NCBI RefSeq assembly: GCF_014656475.1
Contig: NZ_BNCM01000001.1
Coordinates: forward strand, 310,001-374,000
Direction: 5' to 3'
Source: Sinomonas cellulolyticus
GTDB lineage: Bacteria; Actinomycetota; Actinomycetes; Actinomycetales; Micrococcaceae
DNA: 64,000 bases
The notes below the pieces were generated by a model. The model was not told where the DNA came from and did not search any database. It saw only the letters and a list, made by a program, of their open reading frames with translations. The translations under genes and the position numbers were made by a program. The stretch's first letter is position 1, and the number at the start of each line of letters is the position of its first letter. Positions 44,774-57,133 of this stretch are shown here, one piece after another.

Positions 44774-46821
44774 AGCTGCGGGAGCGTGCCGGTTGTCGGA
44801 GCGGCCTGCCCCGGCAGCGGCCGCGCGAACGGCACCTTGGTGCCGAGTACCTGGGCAACGATGTCGTGTGCCACCTGCTGGCCCGTGAGGCCGACGCGGG
44901 CGAGCACCTGGGAGCGCGTGCCGTGGTCGAGGAACTCCACCGGCAGGCCCACCTCGTTCAGGGCCGTGTCCACGCCAGCGGCGCGCATCTCCTGTCGGAT
45001 GCGCGAACCGACGCCGCCCGCGCGCACTCCATCCTCGAGGCACACCACGATGCGGTGGGCCGCGGCGAGGCGGATGATGCTCTTGGGCACGGGCAGCACC
45101 CACCGCGGGTCCACGACTGTCGAGCTGATGCCCTGGTGGTCCAGGCGCTGGGCCACGTCGAGCGCGAGCCGGCTCATCGAGCCCACGGCCACCAGGAGCA
45201 CGTCCGGGCCCGCAGCCCCGTCATCGCCGCTCCCCTCGCCCGCTCCGTGCACCGGGAGGTCCGGGGAGGCGCCGGGACCGGCGTCATGGGAGGGGCTGTG
45301 CCCGGTCCGCGCGAGCACGTCCACGCCGTCGTCGAGCCGCTCGAGCGTCGGGAGGTCTGGGCCCACGGTGCCCTTCGGGAACCGCACGACCGTGGGGGCG
45401 TCGTCGACCGCGATCGCCTCGCGCAGTTCCTCGCGCAGGCGCGCGGCGTCGCGCGGCGCGGCCAGGTGCAGGCCGGGAACGTTCTGGACGAGCGCCATGT
45501 CCCACTGCCCGTGGTGGCTCGCGCCGTCCGGGCCCGTGACGCCCGCGCGGTCGAGCACGAGGGTCACACCCGCCCTGTGCAGCGCCACGTCCATGAGCAG
45601 CTGGTCGTAGGCGCGGTTGAGGAACGTCGCGTACAGCGCGACGACGGGATGGAGCCCACCGAAGGCGAGGCCGGCGGCACTCGCGACCGCGTGCTGCTCG
45701 GCGATGCCCACATCGATGACGCGGTCCGGGTGGCGCTCGGCGAAGCGGTGCAGGCCCACCGGGATGAGCATGGCGCCCGTGAGGCCCACGACGTCCTCGC
45801 GCTCGTCGGCGATGTCGGCGATCTCGTCCGCGAACACCGAGGTCCAGGTGGCCCCCGATCCCGGCTCGGTCGGCTGGCCCGTCTCGGGGTCGATCACGCC
45901 CACGGCGTGGAACTGATCCGCCTCGTGGTTGCGGGCCGGCGCGTAGCCGTGGCCCTTCTCGGTGATGGCGTGCACGATCACCGGGCCCGCGAAGTTCTTC
46001 GCGGTGGCGAGCGCCTCCTCGAGGGTGCGCTGGTCGTGGCCGTCCACCGGGCCGACGTACTTGAGGCCGAGATCCTCGAACATGCCCTGAGGGGCCCACC
46101 AGTCCTTGATGCCCTTCTTGGTGGCGTGCAGGCCCTTGTAGACGAACTGCCCGAAGGGACCGCCGTTCTGCAGGCGTCGCTTCGCCATGTCGAGCATGCC
46201 CTCGTAGGCAGGGGTGGTGCGGACCTTGTCGATCGCCGTGCGCAGGGAGGCAAGGTAGTCGGCGAAGCCACCGACGGTCGGTGCATAGGACCGGCCGTTG
46301 TCGTTGACCACGATCACCACGCGCCGGTCCTTGCCCGCGGCGATGTTGTTCAGCGCCTCCCACGCCATGCCGCCGGTCAGGGCGCCGTCGCCCACCACGA
46401 CCACCGTGTACCGGTCGCCCTCGCCGGTGAGCACCCGGGCGCGGGAGATGCCGTCAGCCCAGGAGAGTGACGCCGAGGCATGGGACGACTCGACGATGTC
46501 GTGCTCGCTCTCGGAGCGCGAGGGGTATCCCGAGAGGCCGCCCTGCTGCCGCAGGGTCGAGAAGTCCTTCCGCCCGGTCAGGAGCTTGTGGACGTAGGAC
46601 TGGTGCCCCGTGTCGAACACGATGCTGTCACGCGGGGACTCGAAGACCCGGTGCAGCGCGAGCGTGAGCTCGACGACGCCGAGGTTCGGGCCGAGGTGGC
46701 CGCCCGTCTGGGAGACGTTGCGGATGAGGAACTGGCGGATCTCCTCGGCCAGGTCCTCCAGCTGCCCAGCGCTGAGGCGGGCGAGGTCCTTCGGAGAATC
46801 GATGGACTCCAAGATGCCCAA
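44770..46821 (-). CDS. dxs: 1-deoxy-D-xylulose-5-phosphate synthase
   Basis: Dxs condenses pyruvate and glyceraldehyde-3-phosphate, opening the MEP isoprenoid pathway. The thiamine-diphosphate site is [20 protein letters not shown] with Asn ligand, and [18 protein letters not shown] is family-specific. The transketolase pyrimidine domain has [20 protein letters not shown] set the start at TTG 46821 ([13 protein letters not shown]) because AAGGAG lies 6 bases before it; a longer frame reaches 46869. Length is 683 residues. A Gly/Pro/Asp-rich insertion near residue 510 ([20 protein letters not shown]) is unusual. Confidence 0.96.
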   Translation of the reverse strand: MGILESIDSPKDLARLSAGQLEDLAEEIRQFLIRNVSQTGGHLGPNLGVVELTLALHRVFESPRDSIVFDTGHQSYVHKLLTGRKDFSTLRQQGGLSGYPSRSESEHDIVESSHASASLSWADGISRARVLTGEGDRYTVVVVGDGALTGGMAWEALNNIAAGKDRRVVIVVNDNGRSYAPTVGGFADYLASLRTAIDKVRTTPAYEGMLDMAKRRLQNGGPFGQFVYKGLHATKKGIKDWWAPQGMFEDLGLKYVGPVDGHDQRTLEEALATAKNFAGPVIVHAITEKGHGYAPARNHEADQFHAVGVIDPETGQPTEPGSGATWTSVFADEIADIADEREDVVGLTGAMLIPVGLHRFAERHPDRVIDVGIAEQHAVASAAGLAFGGLHPVVALYATFLNRAYDQLLMDVALHRAGVTLVLDRAGVTGPDGASHHGQWDMALVQNVPGLHLAAPRDAARLREELREAIAVDDAPTVVRFPKGTVGPDLPTLERLDDGVDVLARTGHSPSHDAGPGASPDLPVHGAGEGSGDDGAAGPDVLLVAVGSMSRLALDVAQRLDHQGISSTVVDPRWVLPVPKSIIRLAAAHRIVVCLEDGVRAGGVGSRIRQEMRAAGVDTALNEVGLPVEFLDHGTRSQVLARVGLTGQQVAHDIVAQVLGTKVPFARPLPGQAAPTTGTLPQL

Positions 46822-46878
46822 GGGCGACTCCTTGCTCGAAACGTGCACGAACCACTGTAACGCCTGCACCCTAGGACG

Positions 46879-46914
46879 CAGGGAGGACCCTACCGTGCGG
46901 TAGGGCCCTCCCTG
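46879..46914 (-). terminator. Terminator downstream of acnA
   Basis: CAGGGAGG and CCTCCCTG outer arms, CCCTACC/GGTAGGG inner arms and a 4-nt loop, with one mismatch. It lies about 50 bases after the acnA stop and before dxs. Confidence 0.8.
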
Positions 46915-46962
46915 TGCGCGGATTCCGCGCAGCTCACTCAGCGGTGGCTGCTCCCCAGAGCG

Positions 46963-49800
<2,838 letters not shown>

Positions 49801-49856
49801 TGCAGGACTCCTCTCGCAACACTGCCATCTTTGTCCCGGCCTCGCAGGCCGTGCTA

Positions 49857-49872
49857 GTTAGGCATGCCTAAC
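49857..49872. promoter_or_regulatory. Iron-box-like palindrome (DtxR/IdeR type) upstream of acnA
   Basis: GTTAGGCATGCCTAAC is a perfect 16-bp palindrome that contains TTAGG...CCTAA, the half-sites of actinobacterial iron-dependent DtxR/IdeR boxes. It lies 57-72 bases upstream of the acnA start and within the 126-bp gap between acnA and the methyltransferase. A small hairpin GGCCT-CGC-AGGCC follows at 49838-49850 in the leader. Aconitase is an iron-sulfur enzyme, so iron control is plausible. Confidence 0.6.
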
Positions 49873-49926
49873 CAAGGGCTTCCGTGAAGGCAGATCCCAT
49901 CGGCCCCATCCTAGACCCGCGGCCCC

Positions 49927-51297
49927 TCACCTGGGCGCGGTCAGCAGGGCGACCGTCTCCACATGATGGGTCATCGGGTACAGGTCGAAGGCGCGGAGGC
50001 TCTCGAGCCGCCACCCGGCCCCCTTGAACCAGCCCAGGTCCCGGGCGAATGACGCCGGATCGCACGCGACGTAGGCCACCGCGCGCGGCGCGATGTCGAT
50101 GAGCTGTCGCACCACCTCGCGCCCCGCGCCAGCGCGCGGCGGATCGAGCACGACGGCGTCGAACGCGCCGGCGCCGCCGTGCCGGCGCAGGACGCGTTCC
50201 ACCTTTCCCTGCACGACGGCGACCTCCGGCTGCCGCTTGAACGTCCGGCGGGCGTCGCGGCTCGTCCCCGGTGCCCCCTCCACGGAGAGCACGTGGCCCG
50301 AAGGGCCCACTGCCGAGGCGAGCGGCGCAGTGAAGAGGCCTGCGCCGGCATACAGGTCCGCGACCTGGGAACCGGGGCTGAGGACGCCGTCGAGCGCCTC
50401 CATCGCTGCGCCGACGAGCGTCTCGGGGGCACGCCGGTGGATCTGCCAGAAGCCGTCCCCCGTGACGGTGTAGTGGTGGCCGAGCACGTGCTCGGTGACG
50501 GAGCCGCGACCGCGTACGGTGAGGGGTGCCCTGCCCGCACCGGGGCCCACGGCACTGGCCGACACGGCGGAGTCGAGGCCCGCAAGGACCTCCGTGAGGC
50601 GCGACGGCGCGACGCCCTCGCCGAGGGTGAAGACCGCGAGCGGCGCCGTTCCCGACGCGGGGGCGGCCACCTCGATCCGCTCGATCCCGTGGAGGTCGAG
50701 GTCCCACAGCCGGAGCGCATTGATCTCCGGGACCGCGAGCGGCATGTGCTCGACAGCGACCAGGGCGTCGGAGCGGTGCGCGTGCATGGCAAGGCGGCCG
50801 CCTGCAGTGACCGCGAAGCTGCAGCGGGTCCGCCACGCGAGGCCGCCGCCGTCGTCGTCCGTGCCCGGCAGCAGGGAGACTGCCTCGACCTCGACGTCGT
50901 GCCCGGGCCCCTCGTCGACTCCCGCGAGGCGCGCCAGCTGCTCCCGGACGACCTCGGCCTTGAGGCGTCGCTGCTCCGCCAAGGCGATGTGGCCGAACTC
51001 CGCCCCGCCGACCGGCAGGCCGCCTCGGGCGTGCGCGACGAGGGAGTCGGCGGCCTTCCACACGTGCTCGCGCCGATGGGGCGAGGGCTCAATGACCTCC
51101 ACGACGTCGGCACGCCAGAACTTCGCCTCGGGCGCGGCGTCCGTCAGCTGGGCACGCACGAGCTCCCCCGGGATCCCGTGCCGGACGAACACCACCCGCC
51201 CCTCGTGCCGGGCCACCATGTGGCCGCCGTGCGCAACGGGCCCGAGGCGCAGCTCGAGTGTCCCGCCGGGGGCGCCGGCTCCCTCAGAGGTGCTCAC
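49927..51297 (-). CDS. TRAM-domain class I RNA m5U methyltransferase (TrmA/RlmD-like)
   Basis: A 456-residue SAM methyltransferase. An N-terminal TRAM RNA-binding barrel (about 10-65, TLELRLGPVAHGGHMVARHEG) is followed by a central region. The catalytic domain has VADLYAGAGLFTAPLA (SAM loop), VVLDPPRAGAGREV and the nucleophile loop VAYVACDPASFARDL. The four-Cys Fe-S cluster of RumA is not visible. It is likely a uracil-5 methylating enzyme for tRNA or rRNA. GTG start overlaps the permease stop (GTGA). Confidence 0.87.
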   Translation of the reverse strand: MSTSEGAGAPGGTLELRLGPVAHGGHMVARHEGRVVFVRHGIPGELVRAQLTDAAPEAKFWRADVVEVIEPSPHRREHVWKAADSLVAHARGGLPVGGAEFGHIALAEQRRLKAEVVREQLARLAGVDEGPGHDVEVEAVSLLPGTDDDGGGLAWRTRCSFAVTAGGRLAMHAHRSDALVAVEHMPLAVPEINALRLWDLDLHGIERIEVAAPASGTAPLAVFTLGEGVAPSRLTEVLAGLDSAVSASAVGPGAGRAPLTVRGRGSVTEHVLGHHYTVTGDGFWQIHRRAPETLVGAAMEALDGVLSPGSQVADLYAGAGLFTAPLASAVGPSGHVLSVEGAPGTSRDARRTFKRQPEVAVVQGKVERVLRRHGGAGAFDAVVLDPPRAGAGREVVRQLIDIAPRAVAYVACDPASFARDLGWFKGAGWRLESLRAFDLYPMTHHVETVALLTAPR

Positions 51298-53267
51298 AGC
51301 TCCTGCAGCCTCCTGGCTTCCTCGCTCGACTTCAGCTGCCACGGGACCGACGCCACCATGACCCCCGGCTCGAAGTGGAGCCGGGTCTTGATCCGCAGGG
51401 CCGTCTGGTTGTGGACGAGCTGCTCCCACCACTTCCCCACGACGTACTCGGGGATGTACACGACGATGAGGTCGCGGGGCGAATCGCGGCGCATGCCCCG
51501 GATGTAGTCCATGAGCGGAGTGACCGTCTCGCGGTAGGGGCTGGCCAGGACCGTGAGCGGGACCGGTATCTCGAGCTTGTCCCAGTCGGCCACCGTCTGG
51601 GCGGTCTCCTCCGGGCTGATGTCCACGGTGACCGCGTCGAGCTGCGAGGGCCGCGACGCCCGCGCGTAGGCGAGGGCCCGCAGCACCGGCTTGCGGACGT
51701 GGGAGACGAGCAGCACCGCGTGGACCCGGCTCGGCAGTGCGCGGGCGGCGACGTCGTCGCCCACCGCGAGTTCCCTGGCCACGTTGGAGTAGTGGGCGTG
51801 GATGCTCCACATGATGAGGAAGATGACGAACATCGCCAGGATCGCGATCCAGGCCCCGAGCAGGAACTTGGTGATGAGCACGATTACCAGGACGGTAGCC
51901 GTCATGGCCAGGCCGATCGTGTTGATGACCCTCGAGCGCTGCATGCGCACCCGCACCGCACGGTCCTTGACCCGCCGCAGCTCGCGCGTCCAGTGCCGGA
52001 TCATTCCGAGCTGGCTCATCGTGAAGGAGACGAACACGCCGACGATGTACAGCTGGATGAGGCGTGTGACCTCGGCGTCGAACGCGATGATGAGCACGAT
52101 CGCGCCCGCGGCGAGCGCGAGCACGCCGTTGCTGAACGCGAGCCGGTCGCCACGGGTGCGCAGCTGGCGCGGGAGGTACCCGTCCTGGGCCAGGATCGAG
52201 CCGAGCACCGGGAACCCGTTGAACGCCGTGTTGGAGGCGAACACGAGGATGACGCCGGTCGCCGCGACCACGATGTAGAACGGGATGCTGCCGGCGCCGA
52301 AGACGGAGTCGGCGATCTGCCCGATCACGGGGGTCTGGACGTAGCCGCTGTCGAGCGGCCTACCGTCCTTGAGGAGCTCGGTCGCGGGGTCCTGCACAAG
52401 GTGAACGCGTGTGGCGTTGGCCAGGAAGATGATCCCCGCGAGCATCGAGGCGGCGACGGCTCCCAGCAAGAGGAGCGTCGTGGCCGCGTTCCTGCTCTTG
52501 GGCGGCTTGAAGTTGGGCACGCCGTTGCTGATCGCCTCGACCCCGGTGAGCGCCGCCGCGCCGGAGGAGAACGCGCGCAGGAGCAGGAAGGCACCGGCGA
52601 CGCCCACGATCCCCTGGTCGAACTCGGGGGCGGCGACGATCGTCAGGTCCGCGCTCTGGGACGGCCGGAGCGTGCCGGTGAGCCATTGCACGACCCCCAC
52701 CGCGGTCATGCCCAGGATCGAGACCATGAACAGATAGGTCGGCACCGCGAAGACCGTTCCCGCCTCGCGGATGCCGCGCAGGTTGACGAGGGCGAGCACC
52801 ACGACGGCGAGCACCGCGATGAGCGCCTGCGTGCCGTGCAGCGAGGGCACCGCCGTCGTGAGGTAGGTCGCGGCGGAGGAGATCGACACGGCTACGGTGA
52901 GCACGTAGTCGACGAGCAGCGCGCTCGCCACGGTCAGGCCGGCGAAGCGGCCCAGGTTCTCGGTCGCGATCTCGTAGTCGCCGCCGCCGGAAGGATAGGC
53001 GTGCACGTTCTGGCGGTAGGAGGCCACCACCGTGATGAGGACGAGCATCACGGCGAGACCCACCAGCGGGGACAGGGTCACCGCGGAGACTCCGGCCAAG
53101 GCCAGGGTGAGCAGGATCTCGTCCGGCGCGTACGCCACGGACGAGAGTGCGTCGGAGGCGAAGATCGGCAGCGCGATGCGCTTGGGCAGCAGCGTGTGCG
53201 TGAGCCGGTCGTTGCGCAGCGCGCGCCCGACGACCACGCGCTTGACCGAGTTCAGAATCGTCAGCAC
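51294..53267 (-). CDS. APC-superfamily permease, KimA-like potassium transporter
   Basis: A 657-residue permease. The N-terminal part has about 12 membrane segments with ASDALSSVAYAPDEILL (helix 1, unwound substrate region), YPSGGGDYEIATENLG and LTGVEAISNGVPNF. These are KimA/KUP-type motifs rather than amino-acid permease motifs. The last about 200 residues are a soluble domain (VHAVLLVSHVRKPVLRALAYARA; DLIVVYIPEYVVGKWWEQLVHNQ), like the c-di-AMP-binding domain of KimA. It is divergent from two TrkA genes, which strongly suggests potassium uptake. GTG start; ribosome site is weak. Confidence 0.86.
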   Translation of the reverse strand: MLTILNSVKRVVVGRALRNDRLTHTLLPKRIALPIFASDALSSVAYAPDEILLTLALAGVSAVTLSPLVGLAVMLVLITVVASYRQNVHAYPSGGGDYEIATENLGRFAGLTVASALLVDYVLTVAVSISSAATYLTTAVPSLHGTQALIAVLAVVVLALVNLRGIREAGTVFAVPTYLFMVSILGMTAVGVVQWLTGTLRPSQSADLTIVAAPEFDQGIVGVAGAFLLLRAFSSGAAALTGVEAISNGVPNFKPPKSRNAATTLLLLGAVAASMLAGIIFLANATRVHLVQDPATELLKDGRPLDSGYVQTPVIGQIADSVFGAGSIPFYIVVAATGVILVFASNTAFNGFPVLGSILAQDGYLPRQLRTRGDRLAFSNGVLALAAGAIVLIIAFDAEVTRLIQLYIVGVFVSFTMSQLGMIRHWTRELRRVKDRAVRVRMQRSRVINTIGLAMTATVLVIVLITKFLLGAWIAILAMFVIFLIMWSIHAHYSNVARELAVGDDVAARALPSRVHAVLLVSHVRKPVLRALAYARASRPSQLDAVTVDISPEETAQTVADWDKLEIPVPLTVLASPYRETVTPLMDYIRGMRRDSPRDLIVVYIPEYVVGKWWEQLVHNQTALRIKTRLHFEPGVMVASVPWQLKSSEEARRLQEL

Positions 53268-53323
53268 CCTGACACGTTATGCGACAACCGCGGGCGGTGT
53301 CATCGCGCGGTACATTGGGGCCC

Positions 53324-53995
53324 ATGGCGCACTACGTGATCATGGGCTGCGGACGCGTCGGCGTCACGCTGGCCCACACCCTGGAGGACTCGGGCCACTC
53401 AGTGGCCATCATCGACCAGGACGACCGCGCCTTCCGCCGCCTTCGCCGGACCTTCTCCGGCCGCAAGGTCACCGGGGTCGGGTTCGACCGCGACACCCTG
53501 AAGCAGGCCGGCATCGAGGAGGCATACGCCTTCGCCGCCGTCTCCAGCGGGGACAACTCGAACATCCTCGCCACCCGGGTGGCACGCGAGACGTTCCACG
53601 TCCAGCACGTCGTGGCGCGCATCTACGACCCGGGCCGGGCCGAGATCTACCAGCGGCTGGGCATCCCCACCGTGGCCGCAGTCCGCTGGAGCGCCGACCA
53701 GGTCCTGCGCCGCATCCTCCCCGAGTCAGGGGTGGCCGGGGACTACCGCGAGCCGTCAGGCCGGCTCGTCCTGACAGAGGTCACGCTCGACCCGACGTGG
53801 CTCGGGCACCCCTTGGCCGCCGTCGAGCGCGCCGCCCGCGTCCGCGTCGCATACGTGACCCGCTTCGGCGAGGGCATGCTGCCCACGGCCGGCACGGCGT
53901 ACCAGGAGGGCGACGCCGTCCACGTCATGATGGACATCTCCGATGCCGCCGAGGTCTCCCGCATCCTCTCCGCTCCGCCCGTCAAGGAGGCGTAA
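53324..53995 (+). CDS. TrkA family potassium uptake protein, first copy
   Basis: A 223-residue regulatory subunit with an N-terminal Rossmann RCK_N domain (MGCGRVGVTLAHTLEDSGH, AIIDQDDRAF; GVGFDRDTL) and a C-terminal RCK_C part from about 145. NAD(H) binding at GxGxxG controls ion channels in the family. Actinobacteria often have two such genes (CeoB/CeoC) side by side, as here. The stop is followed immediately by the second copy. It is divergent from the KimA-like gene across 56 bp. Confidence 0.9.
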   Translation: MAHYVIMGCGRVGVTLAHTLEDSGHSVAIIDQDDRAFRRLRRTFSGRKVTGVGFDRDTLKQAGIEEAYAFAAVSSGDNSNILATRVARETFHVQHVVARIYDPGRAEIYQRLGIPTVAAVRWSADQVLRRILPESGVAGDYREPSGRLVLTEVTLDPTWLGHPLAAVERAARVRVAYVTRFGEGMLPTAGTAYQEGDAVHVMMDISDAAEVSRILSAPPVKEA

Positions 53996-54718
53996 GTGAA
54001 GGTCATCATCGCCGGGGCCGGCAGCGTCGGCAGTTCCATCGCGCGCGAGCTGCTGGCCCACCGCCACGAGGTCCTCCTCATCGACCCCAAGCCCGAAGTC
54101 ATCGGGCGCAGCGGGCTGCGGGGCGCCAAGTGGCTCATCGGCGACGCCTGCGAGCTCTCGACGCTCAAGGAGGCCCGCGTCGACGAAGCGGACGTCGTGG
54201 TCTCCGCGTCCGGCGACGACAAGGTCAACCTGGTGGTCTCGCTCCTGGCCAAGACCGAGTTCGGCGTGGGCCGCACGGTCGGGCGCGTCAACAACCCGAA
54301 GAACGACTGGATGTTCGACGGCGCGTGGGGCGTCGACGTGGCGGTCAACACGCCCCGCCTCATGACTGCCCTCGTCGAGGAGGCTGTCGAGATCGGCGAC
54401 GTGGTCCGCCTCATGACGCTCCAGACAGGTGTCGCCTCGCTCGTCGAGTTCACCGTCCCTGCCGACTCGGCCGTGGTGGGCAAGACCGTGGGGCAGGTTC
54501 CCTGGCCGGCGGACTGCACCCTCGTGGCCATCCTGCGCGACCAGAAGCCCATCGCTCCGAGCCGGGACGATGTGATGGATCACCGGGACGAGCTGTTCTT
54601 CATCTCCACGATCGCCGCGGAGGACGAGCTCAGGGCGCTGCTCGCCCCGCAGGGCGATCGCCCCGAGAGGGAGCTGCCCGTTCCCGCCGAGGACGAGGAC
54701 GACGCCTTCGACGGCTGA
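53996..54718 (+). CDS. TrkA family potassium uptake protein, second copy
   Basis: A 240-residue partner of the first TrkA. RCK_N: IIAGAGSVGSSIARELLAH, LLIDPKPEV, LIGDACELSTLKEA; RCK_C domain from about 140 (VEFTVPADSAVVGKTVGQVPWP). GTG start abuts the TAA of the first copy (TAAGTG), so both are made together. An acidic tail follows the domain. The pair and the divergent permease form a likely potassium module. Confidence 0.9.
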   Translation: MKVIIAGAGSVGSSIARELLAHRHEVLLIDPKPEVIGRSGLRGAKWLIGDACELSTLKEARVDEADVVVSASGDDKVNLVVSLLAKTEFGVGRTVGRVNNPKNDWMFDGAWGVDVAVNTPRLMTALVEEAVEIGDVVRLMTLQTGVASLVEFTVPADSAVVGKTVGQVPWPADCTLVAILRDQKPIAPSRDDVMDHRDELFFISTIAAEDELRALLAPQGDRPERELPVPAEDEDDAFDG

Positions 54719-54732
54719 GCCTCCCGCGGTCC

Positions 54733-55199
54733 TCAGGCTGCGGGTGCCGGCGGCACCGGAGGGATGCCCGTCGGCCTCTTCGTGCCCCGTCCCGCGAAGC
54801 GCCGGTATCCGACGAACAGCACGACGAGGAGTGCCACGGCAAGGGCGATGAAGACGACGGCCTGCTCCCCAGCCATCGCCGCGGGCGCCACGCCAGCAAT
54901 CAGCGCGAACACCCCGCTGACAAGGAGTGCGTTCGCGCCGGCGGACGAGATGCGGCCCATCGCGAGGCTCGCGACAAGCAGGGCGACGGCGACCGCAGTG
55001 CCGCTCAGGCTCGTGGTTCGCAGCCACGTCGCGTAGCTCTGCCCGATCGGCTCGGGGTAGAAGGCGTTCACGCCGAGGTAGAAGACGGCCACCGTGAGCG
55101 CTCCCGTGGCGAGCGGGTGGACGACGGGTAACCGACGAGAACAGCAATGAGGACGCCGAGGAAGATCGGGAAGACCATGCGCAGGCCCTTGTTCTCCAT
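54733..55199 (-). pseudogene. Frameshifted small membrane protein
   Basis: The gene starts MENKGLRMVFPIFLGVLI at 55199 and runs to LVGY, after which the frame turns to a polar sequence and stops. The continuation, HPLATGALTVAVFYLGVNAFYP and about 130 further residues with several membrane helices, lies in another frame to the stop at 54733. Adding one G near 55131 (TACCCGTCGTC) restores a 155-residue polytopic protein. This could be a real frameshift or a sequencing error. Family unknown; the tail is Pro-rich (TGIPPVPPAPAA). Confidence 0.6.
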
Positions 55200-55267
55200 G
55201 GCTGAAGGCTAGGTGTGCCGCAGGGCCCCAGATAGGGCCAACTGGCCTGACCTCATGGGACCCCAGC

Positions 55268-55987
55268 TCAGGCCGAGGCCGCTCCCCGGGGGACCGGGCG
55301 CGTGACGAGCCACGCGATCCACAGGCCGAGCGCGTACAGCGGCACACCCATGATCAGACGAGTGGCACCCAAGGCGACCAGACCGGCGTCGCCCATGAAG
55401 TACAGGGGCACCTGCACGAGCAGTCGCAGGGCGAGCACGGCCACCATGATCCACGTGCCGAGGGCGTACTGGCGCGCTCTCATGCGGTCCTGCCGCCAGT
55501 GCAGCCCCTCGTTCCGGAGGAAGCCGAAGAGCACGCCCATGAGGGGCCACTTCGCCAGGATCGACACCGCGAGGGCCACGATGTACCCGGCGTTCGTGAA
55601 GAAGCCGGAGAGGTAGAAGTTCTCGGCCCGCCCGGTGAAGAGTGCCAGCGCTGCGGAGACCCCGACGCCGACCACGCCCGCGAACGCCTGGGTGGGCGGC
55701 GTGCGCCCCACGAGGCGCACGACGACGAACACCGCGGCGACTGCGAGGGACAGCACCGCCGCGAGCACGAGGTCCTGCACGACGGTGAAGGTGACGAGGA
55801 AGACGAGCCCCGGCAGGATGCTCTCGAGCAGGCCGCGCACGCCGCCGGCGCTGCGCAGCGCGTCGATCCGGCCGTCGTCGTGCCGCTGGAGGCCGGCCTT
55901 GGCGGCGTAGGCCCCGGCGAGCTCTGCCGCGCTCGGAGACTCCTGCGGGGTGCCGCCCGGCTCCGGGGCGCCGTCGGATGCGCTCAC
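55268..55987 (-). CDS. DUF3159 membrane protein
   Basis: A 239-residue protein with five or six membrane helices and motifs ILPGLVFLVTFTVVQDLVLA, FAGVVGVGVSAALALFTGRAENFYLSGF and MGVLFGFLRNEGLHWRQD. The N-terminal 45 residues are polar. The family is conserved in Actinobacteria next to DUF3710, dut and DUF3093, as here. Function unknown. GTG start with AGGAGG about 6 bases upstream. It follows the OB-fold gene with a 1-base gap. Confidence 0.9.
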   Translation of the reverse strand: MSASDGAPEPGGTPQESPSAAELAGAYAAKAGLQRHDDGRIDALRSAGGVRGLLESILPGLVFLVTFTVVQDLVLAAVLSLAVAAVFVVVRLVGRTPPTQAFAGVVGVGVSAALALFTGRAENFYLSGFFTNAGYIVALAVSILAKWPLMGVLFGFLRNEGLHWRQDRMRARQYALGTWIMVAVLALRLLVQVPLYFMGDAGLVALGATRLIMGVPLYALGLWIAWLVTRPVPRGAASA

Positions 55988-55988
55988 G

Positions 55989-56288
55989 TCAGTCCTCCTG
56001 GGCCAGGATCTCGTAGCGGGGATTGTAGATGGTCGGCACGCCGTGGAAGTGTGCGAGCATGCCCGAGAAGCGCAGCCGCGTCCCGGCATTCACACCGCTG
56101 AGCCTGCGCCGCCCGAGCCACACGAGGGACAGTGCCGGGCCGCGGCCCGGGAGCGACGCCTCGTCCTCGACCACGGCCGTGAGGCGTGGAGCCTCGTACG
56201 ACGGCACGTAGGTCAGCGAACGGACGATGCCCTCGCCGGACACGCGTCCACGCTCGGGCAGGCCGCCGAAGCCCTCGAGGCGGACCAT
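55989..56288 (-). CDS. OB-fold nucleic-acid-binding domain protein
   Basis: A 99-residue protein with the OB-fold seen in RecG wedge and anti-codon-binding domains: GEGIVRSLTYVPSYEAPRLTAVVED, LSLVWLGRRRLSGVNAGTRLRFSG and AHFHGVPTIYNPRYEIL. The final YNPRYE motif is the same as in RecG-type OB domains. It lacks other domains, so it probably binds single-stranded nucleic acid. It lies 10 bases after DUF3710 and 1 base before DUF3159. Confidence 0.85.
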   Translation of the reverse strand: MVRLEGFGGLPERGRVSGEGIVRSLTYVPSYEAPRLTAVVEDEASLPGRGPALSLVWLGRRRLSGVNAGTRLRFSGMLAHFHGVPTIYNPRYEILAQED

Positions 56289-56298
56289 GCCGGCCGCC

Positions 56299-57021
56299 TC
56301 AGCCAAGATGGGTGATCTCCGGTCCCCGCTCGGGCGCCTCAGGCGCCTCGGGGTGCGCGTGGCCGTTCTCGTGCGGCGCCGCCTCGACCGGGATGCGCAG
56401 GGGCAGGAGCTCCCGCGGCGGCAGCGGGGATTCGCCGCGGTCCACCACGACGTGGCGGAACAGGTCTTCGAGCTCGGCTGCCGCCTCGTGGCTCTCGGCG
56501 GCAGGGCCGCCCAGCACGCCGCGGAGGAACCAGCGCGGGCCGTCGACGCCCATGAAACGGGCCGCCCGGTAGCTGCGCCGCTCCCCGGAGGCATCGGCGG
56601 GCAGCCGCGCGATGAGCTCGGGCCCGAAGCTGCCTTCTGTCTCCTCGACCATCCCGCCCTGGCTGGCCACCGACTGTGCGATCTGGGCCCGGATCTCACC
56701 CCACAGCCCCTCGGAGCGCGGCGCAGCGAAGGCCTGGAGCTGGAGGTTCGAGCCGTTGAGGTCGATCGTGACCGCGACGACGCGCTGGGTCGCCTCCTCG
56801 AGCTCGAGCCGCAGCTGCACCCCGTCCACCGGGCGCACGAGGATGGCGCCGAGGTCCACGTATCCGACGTCGGTGCTGGCCTCGCTCGCGTCGAACGGGC
56901 CCTTCTGCGGCCGGCCGTAGCCGCTCTTGTCCGGCTCGCTCCGCCTCTGCGCGGGCTGGCCGAGCACGGAGGGATCCTCCGAGGTCAGCTTGGCGTTCTT
57001 GCCGCGTCCGAACAGTGCCAC
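56299..57021 (-). CDS. DUF3710 family protein
   Basis: A 240-residue soluble actinobacterial protein of unknown function. Typical segments are GPFDASEASTDVGYVDLGAI, LQLQAFAAPRSEGLWGEIRAQI and RFMGVDGPRWFLRGVLGGPAA. It sits in the usual order dut-DUF3710-OB-fold-DUF3159. The start is GTG with AAGGAG about 6 bases upstream. A His/Glu/Pro-rich tail ends the protein. Confidence 0.92.
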   Translation of the reverse strand: MALFGRGKNAKLTSEDPSVLGQPAQRRSEPDKSGYGRPQKGPFDASEASTDVGYVDLGAILVRPVDGVQLRLELEEATQRVVAVTIDLNGSNLQLQAFAAPRSEGLWGEIRAQIAQSVASQGGMVEETEGSFGPELIARLPADASGERRSYRAARFMGVDGPRWFLRGVLGGPAAESHEAAAELEDLFRHVVVDRGESPLPPRELLPLRIPVEAAPHENGHAHPEAPEAPERGPEITHLG

Positions 57022-57133
57022 TCAAACTCCTTACTCGTGCCGGTGCTGTGCCGGCTGCGCTGCCCCGGGGCCGTTGCCCGGTTCGGGACGCAGGCGGCGC
57101 TGCGCTCCCGATGCGTGACCTACCGGGGTCGGA

